In this document: one piece after another, positions 22,635 through 35,158 of the stretch
How positions within the stretch are numbered: position 1 is the first letter of the stretch
How the letters are laid out: each line of letters opens with the position of its first letter
Source of the DNA: Chinchilla lanigera
Lineage: Eukaryota > Chordata > Mammalia > Rodentia > Chinchillidae
DNA length: 64,000 nucleotides
NCBI RefSeq assembly: GCF_000276665.1
Contig: NW_004955438.1
Location: 10,113,635-10,177,634 of the forward strand
Direction of reading: 5' to 3'
The notes under the pieces: generated by a model
Told to the model about the DNA's origin: nothing
What the model saw: the letters and a program-made list of their open reading frames with translations, nothing else
The model's database searches: none
Made by a program: the position numbers and the translations under genes

Positions 22635-25191
22635 AAGAAAAACTAGAATAAAATCCAGGTTTTCTCTATAAACACTAATATAATTCCTATCCTTCAGGTT
22701 AAATCGTGCTGGAAATAAATTATTTACATTTTATATCAGTTTTTAATTCTATCAGACATTTGTATTGCGTTCTCATTAACACTTATCCCCTTTCAGTAGG
22801 TATTTGCAGTTGCATTTAAAACAATCAGGAGTTTGGCATGACCATTACTAGTAGGTTTGGCATAAATAATGAGTAAACATAAGCTTTTTTCTTTGAAAAT
22901 ATGTAAATTCTTGTATCTAAAAGACGGATTTCAGTAAAATTACAATAGGTAGTTACAATGTGCTCTACTGTGCAGAAGGCTTTATAACCCTCATATGGTT
23001 AACTCTTTCCTTGGCACTGCGGGAGAGTACAGAAGTAGCAGCATGGACACAGAAATATCAACAAGCACCCAGTGTAGTAGAAAAGGTGAGTGAAAAACTA
23101 AAGGAGGCTGAGCGAGTGCAAGTGTGAATAAATATCCAGGAAATACTATATAATCGGTGTAGTAAAAATATCCACTGGTTCAAGAACAGAGAACAGTGTA
23201 ACAATTCAGGAGAAGCTGAAGAAGCAAAAATCACCAAGTGGGTTTCAGGCTGAAATATAGCAACAGCCAGAAAAGAATTTCATACACAGTGAGACATGAT
23301 TCCAGCACAACGTCGGAGCAGCTCCTCACCCTGAGCATAGGACACATCAAGATAGCTTCTACTGAGTTCCTGCCTCTGCTCTTTCTGTGTTCCTCACTGC
23401 ATGCTCTTATATTCATTCAGAGATTCATTTTCTCTCCTGCAAAATTGGCATATTCCTACAGCTAATTAAAACCCATTGAAAAGTCAATGTATTTGACATC
23501 CTTTTTATCTGGAAAGAAAATCTCTATTGATATTAATATAATCATCAAACTTATAAACACATAGAGAAAATTAACAAAAAAAGTTTTAAAATGCACAAAA
23601 TTTCTTCATTTACAGGAAAATACCCTTTTTATATAAACTGGAAATTGACAACCCATCATCATTTATTTTGCCATAATATGATTAGAAAGGAAAAATTTGA
23701 TTGTTCTGAGGTTCCCATTGGCCCGTATTAAGTAACTGATAAAAGACTAAGAAATGAGAAGGTGTAATAATCATTCACTCACAAGATTCACAGTGGTAGT
23801 TATTCATGGCAATCCTATATTCTCATTGAAGAGTATGTCTCAAATAAGATGTGAAGCAAAAATCAAGCATTAAGAGGAGAAAATAATTTGGGCTCTGAAT
23901 GGACCATTTTTATATTCACACATCTCTCCTTGAGCCAGCTAGTATGGGCACATTTCCACTTAAGGACCAGAGGATACATTTGATTTCCGTTCGCTCTTCC
24001 CTGCCACTCGAAATGAAAAACTGAAATAAACGCCTATGTAATTTTTACCACCCTGGAAATAGCGGCATCAGGACAGCAAGATTTTTGTCACTTTCTTATT
24101 AATACCAATTTCTGAGGTAAACCATCCCATAATATTTTTAACAGGTCAATAGCTAGAGTAATAGAGAAATTTCAATATATCCGTTTTCATTTCTTATTTA
24201 GCGTGCAGGAGCTGAATGCCATTCCAGCAATTCAAATTTTCTATCAGAACTTACTGATATGTAAAACTCTCATTAATGGGTCTCTTTTCCCAAGAGAAAA
24301 TATATTTTAATATTCTTATTTATAACTTTATGACCTACAGAATTATGCTCAACAAATTAAAAAATTTTTCTTATCCTTCAAGACTTTCTTCTAAGTGATT
24401 ATGCAGAATTGTGCAATCATGAGGATGACCACTTAACTGCATAACCTCTTAGCGATGAAGAAGAAAACAGAGGTATAGACTGCAATTTTATAGCTAAGTG
24501 AGGTAAATATTAACAGAGAAAACTAACCAAAGGTCTGGTAAAAAACTCTTACATTAATATGAACTACCATCTCGCAATTGCCGACTTTGTTTTCCTTGCC
24601 TGATGTAAAAGAAAATTATTTTAATACCATAATACCCCAGAAATCAAAGTGAGTAAAGCAAAAAGAGATTTTAAAGTAATTAAATGCAAATTGCACTCTT
24701 GACTCCAATTCTTTTAGAAAATTATTTTGGAAAGGTGGAAAGGAACAAATAGCAGGGAAAAGGTGAAAGGCCTTAGAAAAATCCATCACACAGAAAAAAG
24801 TAAAATAGGAACAATTTCACTTACACTTTTGAACCTGAAATATTAAGCTATCCCATAGAGAACAATGCTTCAAAGCCTGGGCTCAGGAACAAAGGAGATG
24901 TGAAGTCAAATACAAATTCAGATACTTAAAGGTAATTTGGACAAATGTTATCATCCCACTAAGGTTTGTAAAAGGGATAATAATAATAATAATGGTAATA
25001 ATTTCAACCATGTGTGAGATAGCAGTGACCACGTGACGGAATACACATGGTCTTGAAGTGTCTATCACAGATCCTGACTCCAATGAGCACTTCAGAGTTA
25101 TTTAATGGCTGCATTGTATTCATTCTGCTTTCTGATAATGATATAGGAGAAGTATAACTCCCAACCCGCTAGATGTCAGAGGTACCAAGTT
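22635..25191. other. Unassigned AT-rich sequence
   Basis: About 2.55 kb, one of the longest stretches without a recognisable element. A short AAT microsatellite lies at 24977-24993. Frames of 61-75 codons near 23231-23465 lie on both strands over the same bases and carry no domain features. Confidence 0.5.
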
Positions 25192-25806
25192 CGTGTACCC
25201 TAAAATGGAAGACTAAATTCCAAAGGAGAATAGAAGTTAAAAGTAGGAAAGGTTTATTGAGAGATAGCTCCTGTGAGACATGAAAGGTCCCCAAGTGGGT
25301 TGCCACCAAGATACTTTGTCAGGGATAATTTACACAGCAAAGTCACAATGTGGGTACAACATGGATCAAACTACAATCAACCTATGGGCTTACAAGTACA
25401 ACTGCTTAGCTAATATTCATCTAACAGGGAAACAAGTCACATAGCAAAGGTACATGGGAAGAACAGGGACATTTTGGGGAAGGGATGGGTTCAGATGATC
25501 GGGTCACCCACTTGAGTGACTGATCCCTAGCTGAAACTTTTGGAACAGTTGGTGTTAATTATCCAAATTACTGCTTAATACTTAGGGAGGCATGTAGGTC
25601 TGGCAATTGCATGTTTATCTTGAGGCCTGGTCTTCAGATGCATCTCCAGCCACAATTCTGAGGTCTTTATTTTTTCCTGTGGACTTCCTTAAGACCTGAG
25701 TCTCTCTCCAACTGTATATTTATTTCTATCTAACCTAGCTGCCTATAAAAGTAACAAAACCTCTTTCTTTTCAAGCAGGCAGGCTTGCGAGTAGTCCTAA
25801 GGGTCA
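25192..25806 (-). mobile_element. Possible ERV LTR, antisense
   Basis: The plus strand runs from 'tgtaccctaaaatggaaga' to 'agtcctaagggtca', so it has TG...CA ends. On the minus strand it has a TATA-like 'acttttataggcagc' followed about 500 bases later by 'ctctcaataaacctttcct', an AATAAA near the expected R/U5 end. This layout fits a solitary ERV LTR of about 615 bp. I could not match it to a family and see no flanking duplication, so it remains a suggestion. Confidence 0.35.
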
Positions 25807-26294
25807 GCTAAAAACAATATCAATTCTTGGGTTCTGGGAAAAAGTGTTTAAACATAAACTAGTATTTTTTTCTAAGTTTAATGTCTGAATAATCACTGAA
25901 GAGTTTCTCTTTCCATTTCAGTCCTGTGTATCAAATGCCATGAAATCTGAAGTTTCCAGAAGCCATATTACTATCTTTTGGACAAAGCCTTCCAAACTAC
26001 TCAAGAAGTTCAAAGCAAAGAAAGGGCACCACCCTAAAAAAGCCAGTAAACCAGGTTTTTATGAGGCCAATGTCACACTTGGAACTTCTTGAGTACTTGG
26101 AACCATGGATTTACTGTGGATTAGCTGGATTTGTCACTAGCAGTCCATACTGAGTCATTTTGAATTTTTACAATTGCCTAAAGGCAAGAAGTTCATGTTG
26201 GTAGGGACTTCAGCATGGAAATAAAGGGTTAAATCTCTAAACTATTTGTATGTGACAGAATTTTGAGCTAAGCACTGTTGGAAGAATGTCATTT
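25807..26294. other. Unassigned sequence
   Basis: About 490 bp with no gene or named repeat. Confidence 0.45.
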
Positions 26295-26302
26295 TGCATC
26301 TT

Positions 26303-26418
26303 CTTTTTTTTTTTTTTTTTTTTTGGTTTTTGGTTTTTCTCCGGTACCAGGAACCGAACTCACGACCTTGCGCTTGCCAAGCAGGCGCTTTTGCCGCTGA
26401 GCTAAATCCCCAGCCCCC
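26303..26418 (-). mobile_element. ID-type SINE, antisense, with target-site duplication
   Basis: Inverted ID copy: a long T run, 'ttctccggtaccaggaacc', 'gaactcacgaccttgcgct', 'tgccaagcaggcgcttttg', 'ccgctgagctaaatcccca' and 'gcccc'. The body is nearly the same as the copies at 35.7, 39.4 and 48.1 kb. Flanks are 'tgcatctt' at 26295-26302 and 26419-26426, an exact 8-bp duplication. A 92-codon plus frame over this element is an accident of its sequence. Confidence 0.93.
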
Positions 26419-26770
26419 TGCATCTTATATAAACTTGGAATTTGGAAGTGAAGCTGGGTTCTATGTGTGCTGGAATCCATCTCACTCTAGGGATGGTATT
26501 AGCTTTGAAGGCAATTTTTCAAGCAGAAAAATTGTCATGTTTAGAATAGTTCTAGACTCTGTATTATCCTAGTCTTAGGAACTCCACAGGGGAATATTAC
26601 TAAGTTACCCCTCAATTTAATTCTTCTCTTTCTCTTCAAACAACAACACGCATCTTTTATTTAGGTGCAGTAGTTTTAGTTGTTAAAATTATATATTTTT
26701 AAGCATTCTCAGTTCTCTATAAACTTTAAATTTGGGAGATTTTTTTTATGCATCTCATAAATTTAAGAGA

Positions 26771-27115
26771 CTATCTCAGTCCATTTGTACTGCTAGCACA
26801 AAATACTATAGACATAAGTAGCTTATCAATAGAAACTGACTTTTCAGCTGTGGAGGATGGGAACCCCAAGATCAAGGCACTGACACTCTGGTGTCTGGTG
26901 AGAGCCTGCTTCCTGCTTTATAGACTCAGCTAGCCTTCTTGCCATATCAGCACACAGTGGAAAGGAGCACAGAGCTCTGCACATCCTCTTTTTATAAAGA
27001 AATTGATCCATTTCATCAGTGTTTCACACTCAATCACTCAATTACCTTTTGGCTCTATAAATCACATTGATAAATTTAATTTTAACATATAAAGTTTTCA
27101 GTGACACATCCAGAC
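26771..27115 (-). mobile_element. MLT1-like LTR, antisense
   Basis: Plus-strand landmarks: 'ctcagtccatttgtactgc', 'cacaaaatactatagacat', 'tggtgtctggtgagagcct', 'gcttcctgctttatagact' and 'cttcttgccatatcagcac', then 'cacatcctctttttataaag'. They are the inverted MLT1 order. The last 100 bases are degenerate. Confidence 0.72.
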
Positions 27116-28454
27116 CTTAACATCTTAGCCATGTCCCCTCAAAATATGTCTTTCTTAGGTGGAAAATACAAGCATTACATCCTAAAAGCCCTAAAATTTT
27201 TAATTTGTTCAAATGTCCCTTTAAAGTCAAAGTGCAAAGTCTCGTCTATACAGCATGCAAAACAGAAATGGATAAAACCAAACATATGCTTTTTTTATTA
27301 TCATAATAGGCAATGTTCCCTGTAGCTGTGAACTATGAAATGAAATATATTTGCACTTCTAAAGTGCAGTGGTAGATAGGTATAGGATAAACATTCTCAT
27401 TGTAAAAGAGAGAATTATGAAAGGAAAAAGGGGTAACACATCTCAAGTAAGTTTAAAACCCCACAAGGAAAACAAACAGTACTAAATCTCAAAACTTGAG
27501 AATAATCTTCTTTGGCACAGCATCCTGCATTCCAGACCCTTTCGTGTGGGATTTGTATCTCCAAGGCTGTGGCTAACCCCACACCCATATCTTTGCCTGA
27601 TGCAACTCATCCTGTGAGGTTCTCAGTGCTTGGAGTCAAGTGCCTGTGGCTCTCCGAGTTGCAGCTGTGAGCTGTTGACTATCACTCTGGAATCTGAGTG
27701 GTGCTCCATTCCCATGGTTCTCTTAGGCACTGATCTTGTTAGGACTTTCTACAGTGGTTATATAGTCACAGCAGTTATCTGTGTTGGTTGTGTGCCCCGG
27801 GTTCAAGGGATTCCAACCTTTGAAATCTAAGTGGATGTACCATATCTCTATGTGTCATGTATTCTGTGTGGTGCTGATGGAGATGACACTGTAAGGATGT
27901 CACCAAGGATTACAGTCTGTGCCTTCTAGGAGGATGGTCACTGTAGTGCACCCTGCACTTGGGGGCACTGGGGCTGAAGTCGATGTAACTGAGGAGTGTG
28001 GTTCAGGATGCAAGCAGCAGAGCTTTGATACCTGTCTGTCTTCAGGCCTTGCACTCTGACCATGGAGGAGCAGTCCCGACTGGAACCTGCACTATGAAAT
28101 GGAACTTTAGGAGTTAGAATTTTCTCCTTTAGAGAAAAGCAACTTCCCCAAACTTAATCCTGCTGAGCAAATAACCAACACCCTCTCCCCAGCTCATACC
28201 AAAAGAAATGAGGGAAAATGTAGATACTGACCTCAGGAGGCCATAGCCCAGTTCCTCTTCACAAGACAGAGGAGGATGAGCTTAATAATAAAGCTAGTGT
28301 GAAGATCGGCACTATCTCTCTGTGCTTCCTGTCACCTCTGTTCCTTACTATAAAAGATCCTTGCCCACCTGTACCCAGTGAGATGGGGATTTGAGATAAA
28401 TGGGCCTCTCCATTTTCTTGTAAGTAGCTTTGAATAAGGCAGTTTTCTTTTTTT
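27116..28454. other. Unassigned sequence, locally GC-richer
   Basis: About 1.3 kb with no recognised element. The part from about 27520 to 28110 is less AT-rich than its surroundings and contains many short T-G-rich words. A 66-codon plus frame (27630-27830) is cysteine-rich but shows no conserved domain. I find no CpG cluster and no promoter elements I could support. Confidence 0.4.
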
Positions 28455-28870
28455 TCTTGTACCAAAACAAATGAACTTTTATTTGTTCAACAAGCAAATT
28501 TTATCTTTCTTTATACCTGTGTAATATTCCATGATATAAAAATGCCACAATTTTCTTATCCAACCCTCAGTGGATGGACATTTGGGTTGCTTCCACAATT
28601 TAGCAATTACAAATTGTGCTGCTCTGAACATAAGTGCACATATATCGCTATGATATGATGTTTTTAGATCTTCGGGGAAAATACCCAGCAGGGGGATAGC
28701 TGGGTTGAAGGGGACCTCTAGACCTAGTTTTCTGAGGAACCTCCAAACTGATTTCCACAGTGGTTTCACCAGTCTGCATTCCCACCAGCAGTGGAGAAGG
28801 GTTCCTATTTCTCCACAGACTCGCCAGCATTTATTATTCGTTGATCTCTTAATGAGAGCCAAGCCTGAGC
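28455..28870 (-). pseudogene. LINE-1 ORF2 C-terminal remnant, antisense
   Basis: The minus frame at 28479-28862 (127 codons) is plainly the end of LINE-1 ORF2 (endonuclease/reverse transcriptase protein). Visible family motifs are [10 protein letters not shown] near residue 21, [24 protein letters not shown], then KQPKCPSTEGWI and MEYYTGIKKDKI near the C-terminus. The catalytic regions are absent, because the copy is 5'-truncated. The open frame shows relatively little decay compared with the LINE-1 at 33.6-36.5 kb, so this is a younger insertion. Confidence 0.9.
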
Positions 28871-29290
28871 CCAGGAAGCAATGCTCTCTGAAATTCTTTT
28901 CTAAACATTCTTCTCCTGTCTTGAAGAGTAATTCTTGGCTTCTGTTTAGATGGCAGGTCCGAACTAATCCCTTCAGGAAAGGACCATTTGGGTAAACCCT
29001 AGTTCTTTCCCTGAACCATCTTTCTTATTTGAGTATTGATTCTTTCAAAATTTTCTAGAGTTTTAAGTTATGTTTCCCTTTTGATTATAAAGCTACCTTT
29101 AAATTGTTTTTATTTCTGTTCTTGTAATTGACAATAAATATCCAAGAAAAGTCAACTTCAACTTTTAATATGTTTTTTAAAACTTTCTCCAGCCAAAAAA
29201 CTACATTTTATTGCTTGCAAATTTTACCTCCTACAGGAGGATAGGACACAATCACCATTCAGAGAGAAAACTTCTTTGCTTTCTTATAAC
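28871..29290. other. Unassigned sequence
   Basis: About 420 bp with no recognised gene or repeat. Confidence 0.4.
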
Positions 29291-29304
29291 AAAGATGATT
29301 TCTC

Positions 29305-29356
29305 CAAGGTCATGAGTTCGATTCCTGGTACCAGAAAAAAAACCAAAAAAAAAAAA
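29305..29356 (+). mobile_element. 5'-truncated ID-type SINE with target-site duplication
   Basis: Only the last part of an ID body is present: 'caaggtcatgagttcgattc' and 'ctggtaccag', followed by an A-rich tail of the ID kind. It is flanked by 'aaagatgatttctc' at 29291-29304 and 29357-29370, an exact duplication of 13-14 bp. The duplication shows a true insertion event and not later erosion, so the insertion was truncated at birth. The A-box promoter half is missing. Confidence 0.82.
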
Positions 29357-29667
29357 AAAGATGATTTCTCTTCCACGTTCCAGTAACATGTTTCTCAATT
29401 TCAAGGAAGACCTCATCAGAATGACCTTAGCCATCCACATTCCATCCACATTCTGTTCATTATCACTTAAGAATTCTCTAAGAAAATCAAAACTTTGTAG
29501 CCCCTCTCCTTCCCTCTTTATTAGCCTGTTAATGTAGAAGAAGAATTTTACTATATGTACTGCAAGACTTTTTCTGTCCCTACCTGCTATCCAGTTCCAA
29601 GGCCATTTTTGCACATTCAGATATCATTACAGCAGCACTCTGACTTCTTGATATTAATTTTCTCTCT

Positions 29668-30000
29668 TAGTCTGTTTGGGCTGTTATAAAAAGAATACCA
29701 TAGAGGGGGTGACTTACAAACAACAGAAATTTATTTCTCACAGTTTTAGAGGCTGGGAAGCCCAAGATCTAGGCATTGGTAGTTGTGGTTGCTGCCCATT
29801 GCACAATTCAGAAAACAACCCCTTCTCCTTGTGCCCACCCTCATGCATGGAGCTCAAAGTGGCTGACAGAATCTCTAATAAGAGCACAAATCTCATCCAC
29901 GAGGGCAAGCAATGGTCACACCTACTGATGGCACCACCTCAGGGATTAGATTTCAACATAAGAATTTGGGAAGAACATAAACACAGATCAAATCTCAGCA
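29668..30000 (-). mobile_element. MLT1-like LTR, antisense
   Basis: Plus-strand landmarks are strongly conserved: 'cttagtctgtttgggctgt', 'aagaataccatagaggggg', 'aaacaacagaaatttattt', 'ctcacagttttagaggctg' and 'ggaagcccaagatctaggc'. Near the end are 'ctcagggattagatttcaa' and 'aacataagaatttgggaag'. This is a nearly full inverted MLT1 LTR. A 118-codon plus frame at 29676-30032 lies within it and is not a gene. Confidence 0.82.
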
Positions 30001-30851
30001 AGAAGAAAAAATTTAGTTCTATTCCATGGTAAAAATTTTTGCTATTACCATTTCTTTCTTCAAAAAATGTAATATGTTACTGATTTAAAATATGTCACAA
30101 GTTTTCATGTGTAATTTAATCATGGAAAAAGGTTTTGTGTACTTTCTTAAACTATGTAATTATATTGACCATGATACTCTTTAAAGAGAATTAAAAGTTA
30201 CAAGTCAATGAAAATCTGCTTTTATAAGAACAATGTGTTTTTTCCATAGTATAAAGCTCAGTTTTTGAAGTAGGCTAGTGAAAGGGTAATATGTGATTTC
30301 AGACAGTGGAGAGCATATTTTTATGACTTTAAAATGAGTAAAACATAGTATAGCTATTAGAATATAAAAATGACATGTGCAGGACTTTGAAATTTGTGAA
30401 ATTACTTATTATCTACAGCAAATTTTGAATTAGAATCTAAGTCTATTTTTATAAGTATTTCCAAAAGAAAAGATTAAAACATAGAACACTATATGTTTCC
30501 TTTTGTTTTTATTTTGGTTTTGTTTTGCTGAGCTGGCAGCAGGAAAATTATGATTTCACTTTGTTTCCATTCTGCCTTCATGATGCTAATGATGGTGATA
30601 ACAGCACAACAAAACCCTGAAGTAGTAGCTATACTTTCAAAAGCCACCATGTTGTCAACATCAGATTAGTTCAGGTTTGGTGATTCCATGACTCTAAATG
30701 CAACAGAGAATATCTGGAACATTATCTAAATCTTTCAAAGTAGGAACATATGTTGCTTATTTATTTTTATGCTACACATCTGAGAGACATCCTATGTCTC
30801 TAAACAAGGACTGTAACCAATCCTTGTCTACAAGCAAGGATTGTGATCTAT
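30001..30851. other. Unassigned AT-rich sequence
   Basis: About 850 bp with no recognised repeat or gene. Confidence 0.45.
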
Positions 30852-31545
30852 TTTAGTCACTTTCCCATCACTGCAGCAAAACACACAACATGTGAAACTT
30901 ACAAGAGAAAAGATTTATTTTGGCTCACAGATTCAGAGAGTTCAGTCCTTGGTCATCTGGGTCCAATGCAGAAACACACAGGGGAAGAACCTGCCAAAGG
31001 AAAGCTGCTCAACCATGGCAGCCATGAAATAGAGAGAAAGGTACAGAGTCTGGGAGAAGAAGACATTCTTCCTGGTCATGACTCCTGTGATCCACTTCTA
31101 ACCAGACCCTGCCTCCTGATAGCATATTCAGCTGTGAACTTATGAATGGATTAACCCACAAATGATTAGAGCATTCCAATGATCTAATCACCTTCCAAAA
31201 GTCCTATTTCTGTGAAGAAAATGTTCAAATGGGGAGAGGTACAAGGGCCATGGGGTGGGGAAGGAAAGAAGGGAAAAGAAAAAATATGAGAAAAGAAGGA
31301 AAACATGGAAACAAAGCTTTTAAATGGGGAAGGAAGGAGGAGTTTAAGGGAGGGTAGAGGAATGGGGGAGGGGAATGAATCAAATTATATCACATACAGG
31401 TACAAATTCTCTATGATGAATGTGATCATTATGTATATCTAAAATGTACCAATGAAAGAAATTTAGATCAGAAAAAAATCCCATCTCCAAACTATGAAAA
31501 TTGGGGGTGGGGAGCAGCATTTTGGATTTAAACCATAGCACGCTC
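30852..31545 (-). mobile_element. MaLR-type LTR, antisense, interrupted
   Basis: Left part (about 30852-31220) reads 'tttcccatcactgcagcaaa', 'aagatttattttggctcac', 'agattcagagagttcagtc' and, later, 'catattcagctgtgaactt', 'gaatggattaacccacaaa' and 'atctaatcaccttccaaaa'. The right end (about 31505-31545) has 'cagcattttggatttaaacc' and 'atagca', the inverted LTR start. Between them is a LINE-1 3' fragment (31225-31475). The 100-codon plus frame 30843-31145 is inside the LTR and is not a gene. Confidence 0.62.
31225..31475 (+). mobile_element. LINE-1 3'UTR fragment nested in a MaLR LTR
   Basis: A purine-rich block (many 'ggaagg', 'gggaggg' words) leads into 'gaatgaatcaaattatatc', 'acatacaggtacaaattct', 'gatgaatgtgatcattatg' and 'tctaaaatgtaccaatgaaa'. 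A G-rich polypurine tract followed by a short AT-rich tail is typical of a LINE-1 3'UTR. It divides an otherwise continuous inverted LTR. A matching inverted fragment is at 13205-13400. Confidence 0.52.
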
Positions 31546-33059
31546 TATTTCATAAAGGCAGTCTTTGAACTAGGGTTGAAGGAATGTTTGAAACCAGGGA
31601 ATTTCCAATCCTAGTTTAATCAAGTCTTGACATGACAGGCAGACTCGTAGATTGCATAGAACATAAAGGTACAGTTCCTAACTTTATTAAACTCTGAGGA
31701 AATTTATCTTCCCTCCTTTGTGGAAGGAAGTCACTAAGATTTGAGATTGCTGGCTGTGGGAGCTTATGTTACCTACCCTAACTGGAAAGGTTTCAGAGTA
31801 AAGAACTAGAAGTCGCTTTTAAATACTGGCCCAAATGACTCCAAAATAATGTTTTGTCCAGTGGCTTTTAAGAGTTATTGAATTGTTACAGATTGTTCCT
31901 GCATGTAATGAATTCTTTGAGACTATTTCATTTCGACACATAAATAATAGGGGATACGGTATAAAAATTAAGAGAATAGTTAACAGAGCAGACAAAGTTC
32001 CAGTGTCAGTTAATCCAATAATTTATTTCTTCTGTGACAAATGAGTGCTTACGGTTGGTGGGATTAGAGTGGGCTCTGTTTGTTCCACTGTTCAAGGACT
32101 CTGGCTGAAGGAGACTCTGTCATCTTAAACACATGGCTTCCTAAGTCTTGCTGGTGTCTGCAATCCATCAACTGGCACTTTCTTATTCTTCTCAGCCAGA
32201 GTGGCACACATCACATTTTCTTGTTCCACTGACACGAACCAGTCATATGGCTCTACCCTGATGGACTACAGCTTGGCAAATGTAGCATCTGTCTGTGAAA
32301 CAACCATACTTTCTGTAAGAAAGCGTAAAATTTTATTGAATAGCTAGATTTTTCTGCCACAAGCTAGTAATGAGTCAGGATTGTCAAAGAAAAAGAAAGT
32401 TTCTGGTGATGTTTCTCTTGGAGTCATCTCATAGCCTGCCATGTAAAAAGAGAAAGTAGAAGGTGCCAGAATCTGATGAAAGGACTCAAAATTGTCTGCT
32501 CCAGAGAGGTGAACCTTCCATTTCTCTTAAAGGTCAATGGGGTCTACTGTCTTCCAGTTGACATCAAAGTGGTGCTGCATTCAGCTGACTACTATTCTTT
32601 TTGTTTTTTTTCTGGAGTGCCTGGTTGGTTTCAAGACACCCACAATAATGGTCTATGATGGAAACAAGTCTTCTACCAGAAGATTGCAAAACACTGAATA
32701 AGATATGAATTGAAATTCCAGGACTGCTAGAAATAGAAATTGCCAATTTAGAAAATATTTTCTAGAACACATAGGAGAAAATCATGACTTTTCATATCTT
32801 TTATGGCCAACTCACTATTGGGCAACTTGCTTACAAAATCTTTTAGCCATTCTTTCTAGAAAACATGAGAGTTGTTCACTAAAACTCTCTGAACTTCCCT
32901 TCCATTCATTATGGGTTCCATTTCCCAAAGCAAACATAATGATTATGGACTGGACACATAGACTAATAAAATATAAGCTTATTGTGTTTTAAATTATTAT
33001 CCAATTTCTTCAACAGAGAAGCATGAAACTAAGTTCCTAAAAAATTAAAGTAATGGGAA
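31546..33059. other. Unassigned sequence
   Basis: About 1.5 kb. No gene or named repeat is clear. Frames of 60 codons on both strands at 32476-32746 overlap and lack domain features. Confidence 0.45.
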
Positions 33060-33330
33060 CACATTAATTTACTCATCCATTTAGTTATTTATCATGTGTT
33101 TATTTAGTGTCTATTACATGCCAGATACTACATGAGCCTTAGTGAAATAAATATGGTGATAACAATAAAATAATACAAATAATATCAGTAATGGCAAATG
33201 GCTATGGCAGACCTAGTCCATGTAAAGTAGTTCGTTAAAACTGTTCAGCGATTACACATTTGATCCTTTCCATAATTATGCTACTTTGCATAACTAAGAA
33301 ATCCAAAGGTTTTATTTTATGGGAAAATAG
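33060..33330 (-). mobile_element. L2/MIR-like fragments, antisense
   Basis: Plus strand shows 'ctcatccatttagttattta', 'tcatgtgtttatttagtgt' and 'ctattacatgccagatact', the inverted L2/MIR 'ttattgagcgcctactatgtgccagg' landmark. Further on are 'gattacacatttgatcctt' and a possible 'cctcacaacaacc' equivalent. Ancient; I cannot separate L2 from MIR here. Confidence 0.45.
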
Positions 33331-34678
33331 AAAATATTTTTAAGACCAAATAATAAGAGAATAACAATAGTCGTTACACTGTGTATCATTATCTTCAAAG
33401 TTACTCAGTACAAACAAAAAGATTCTTACAAAAAAAAAACAGAAAAATCCTTATGAAAAAATAACAAACCAAAAAGAGTCTTACAAAAAAGAAACAAACA
33501 GATAATAACACATTCTTTTCAATGAGCTAAGGTAAGCTTTTAATATACATGAAACCAATTAGCATATATATTGGAATATTTTAAAGCTATGGAATATGCA
33601 ATTTGGGGAAATGTTTGGACTTCTCCCTATCCCTTAGTCATTTCCTCTATTTTGATATATATATTGTTTTCCTCATATAAAAGAAACAATGCAACAGTTG
33701 AACGTGTGTGCCTGACTGATTTCGTTTAATATTATGTTCTCAAGTTGCATCCATTTACTATGAATGCCTCAAGTTTATCTTTTTTATGATAGTGCAGTAC
33801 TCCATTCTGTATAAATACCACATTTTCCTTACCCATTCATCTGTTGATAGGCATATATGCTGTTTCTAAATCCTAGTTATTATAAATTGTGCTGCTATAA
33901 ACATGGGTCTGTATTTATCCCTGTAATATGAAGATTTTAGTCCCTTTGGGAAGATACCTAGGAGGAGGATAGTTGAGTAAAATGGAATTTCTATTTTTGG
34001 TTTTATGAGCAATCTCCAAATGGTTTCCATTGTAGTTGTGCTAATTTCCATCCTCACCAAAATGTATTAGAGTTCCTTTTTCCCCTACGTTCTCACCAAC
34101 ATTTGTTATTTTTAAATTTTTTGATGACATCCATTCTTTTGTAATAAGATTCCATTTCAGTGTTGTTTTAATTTGCATTTTTTCTGATGGCTAGTGATGA
34201 TGAATATTTTTTCATGTATTTCTTGCCCATTTGTACTTCTTCTTTTGAGATTATCTATTCACGTCAGCTACCTATTTTTATTAGGTCTTTTATTTGTTGG
34301 GGGCGCTAATTTCTTTAAGTTCTTTATATTTTCTTAATGCTAGTTCTCTGTCTGTGGAACAGCTGGCAAAAATTTTTCCCAATGTGTAGACTGTATGTTC
34401 ACTCTGTTGATTATTTGCTGTATAGAAAATACTTAATTTGATATGATCCCTTCTTTATTTTGTGTATTTTTTCTTGTGTCATTGGGATTCTGCTCAAAAA
34501 GTCCTTCTCTATGCCTAAATCTTCAGGAATTAGACCTATTTAATCTTCCAGAAGATTAAGTGTTTCAGTTTTAGCATTTAGATATTCGATCAATCTCATT
34601 TTAAGTTAGTACATATATGTATCTAAACTCAATCTTCTGCACATAGATATCCAATTATCTCAGCACTATTATTAACAG

Positions 34679-35062
34679 TCAATCTTCCCCAGTGTATGTT
34701 TTGGCTCCTTTGTCAAAGATAAAATGTCTATATGTTCCTGGGGTTATTTTTTCTCTTTTGCTCCATGGACTCACATGCCTCATGTGCCAGTACCATACTG
34801 TTTTAATCACTGTACCGTTAAAGTGTAACTTTAAGTCTGGAATTGTGATGACAAGTGCTTTGCTTTCACTACCCTGGATTGCTTCTGCTATTCTGGGTCT
34901 TTTCTGGCTCCATACAAATTTTATGATTGTTTTCTCTAGCTCCGCAGGAAATAATGTTGATATTTTAAATGTGATTACATTAAATTTGTGTATAACTTTC
35001 AGGAATAAACAATTTTGATTATGTTGATTCTGCTTATCCAGGGACAGGAGGTATTCTTCCAT
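34679..35062 (-). pseudogene. LINE-1 ORF2 internal fragment
   Basis: A 127-codon minus frame matching the ORF2 segment downstream of the reverse transcriptase core. Residues KVIHKFNVITFKI, ELEKTIIKFVWSQKRPRI, then ITIPDLKLHFNGTVIK and WYWHM are family landmarks in the right order. It belongs to the 33.6-36.5 kb LINE-1 and survives by chance as an open stretch. Confidence 0.88.
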
Positions 35063-35158
35063 TTTCTAACGTCCTCTTAAATTTTGTTTTTCAATCTTAT
35101 GTCATTTTCATTGTACAGGTCTTAACCTTCTCAGTTACATTAATAGTTAAATGTTTAA

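Noticed and set aside
27520..28110. Locally GC-richer stretch considered as a possible CpG island or promoter
   Set aside because: CpG dinucleotides are few, and no TATA, initiator or exon structure supports it.
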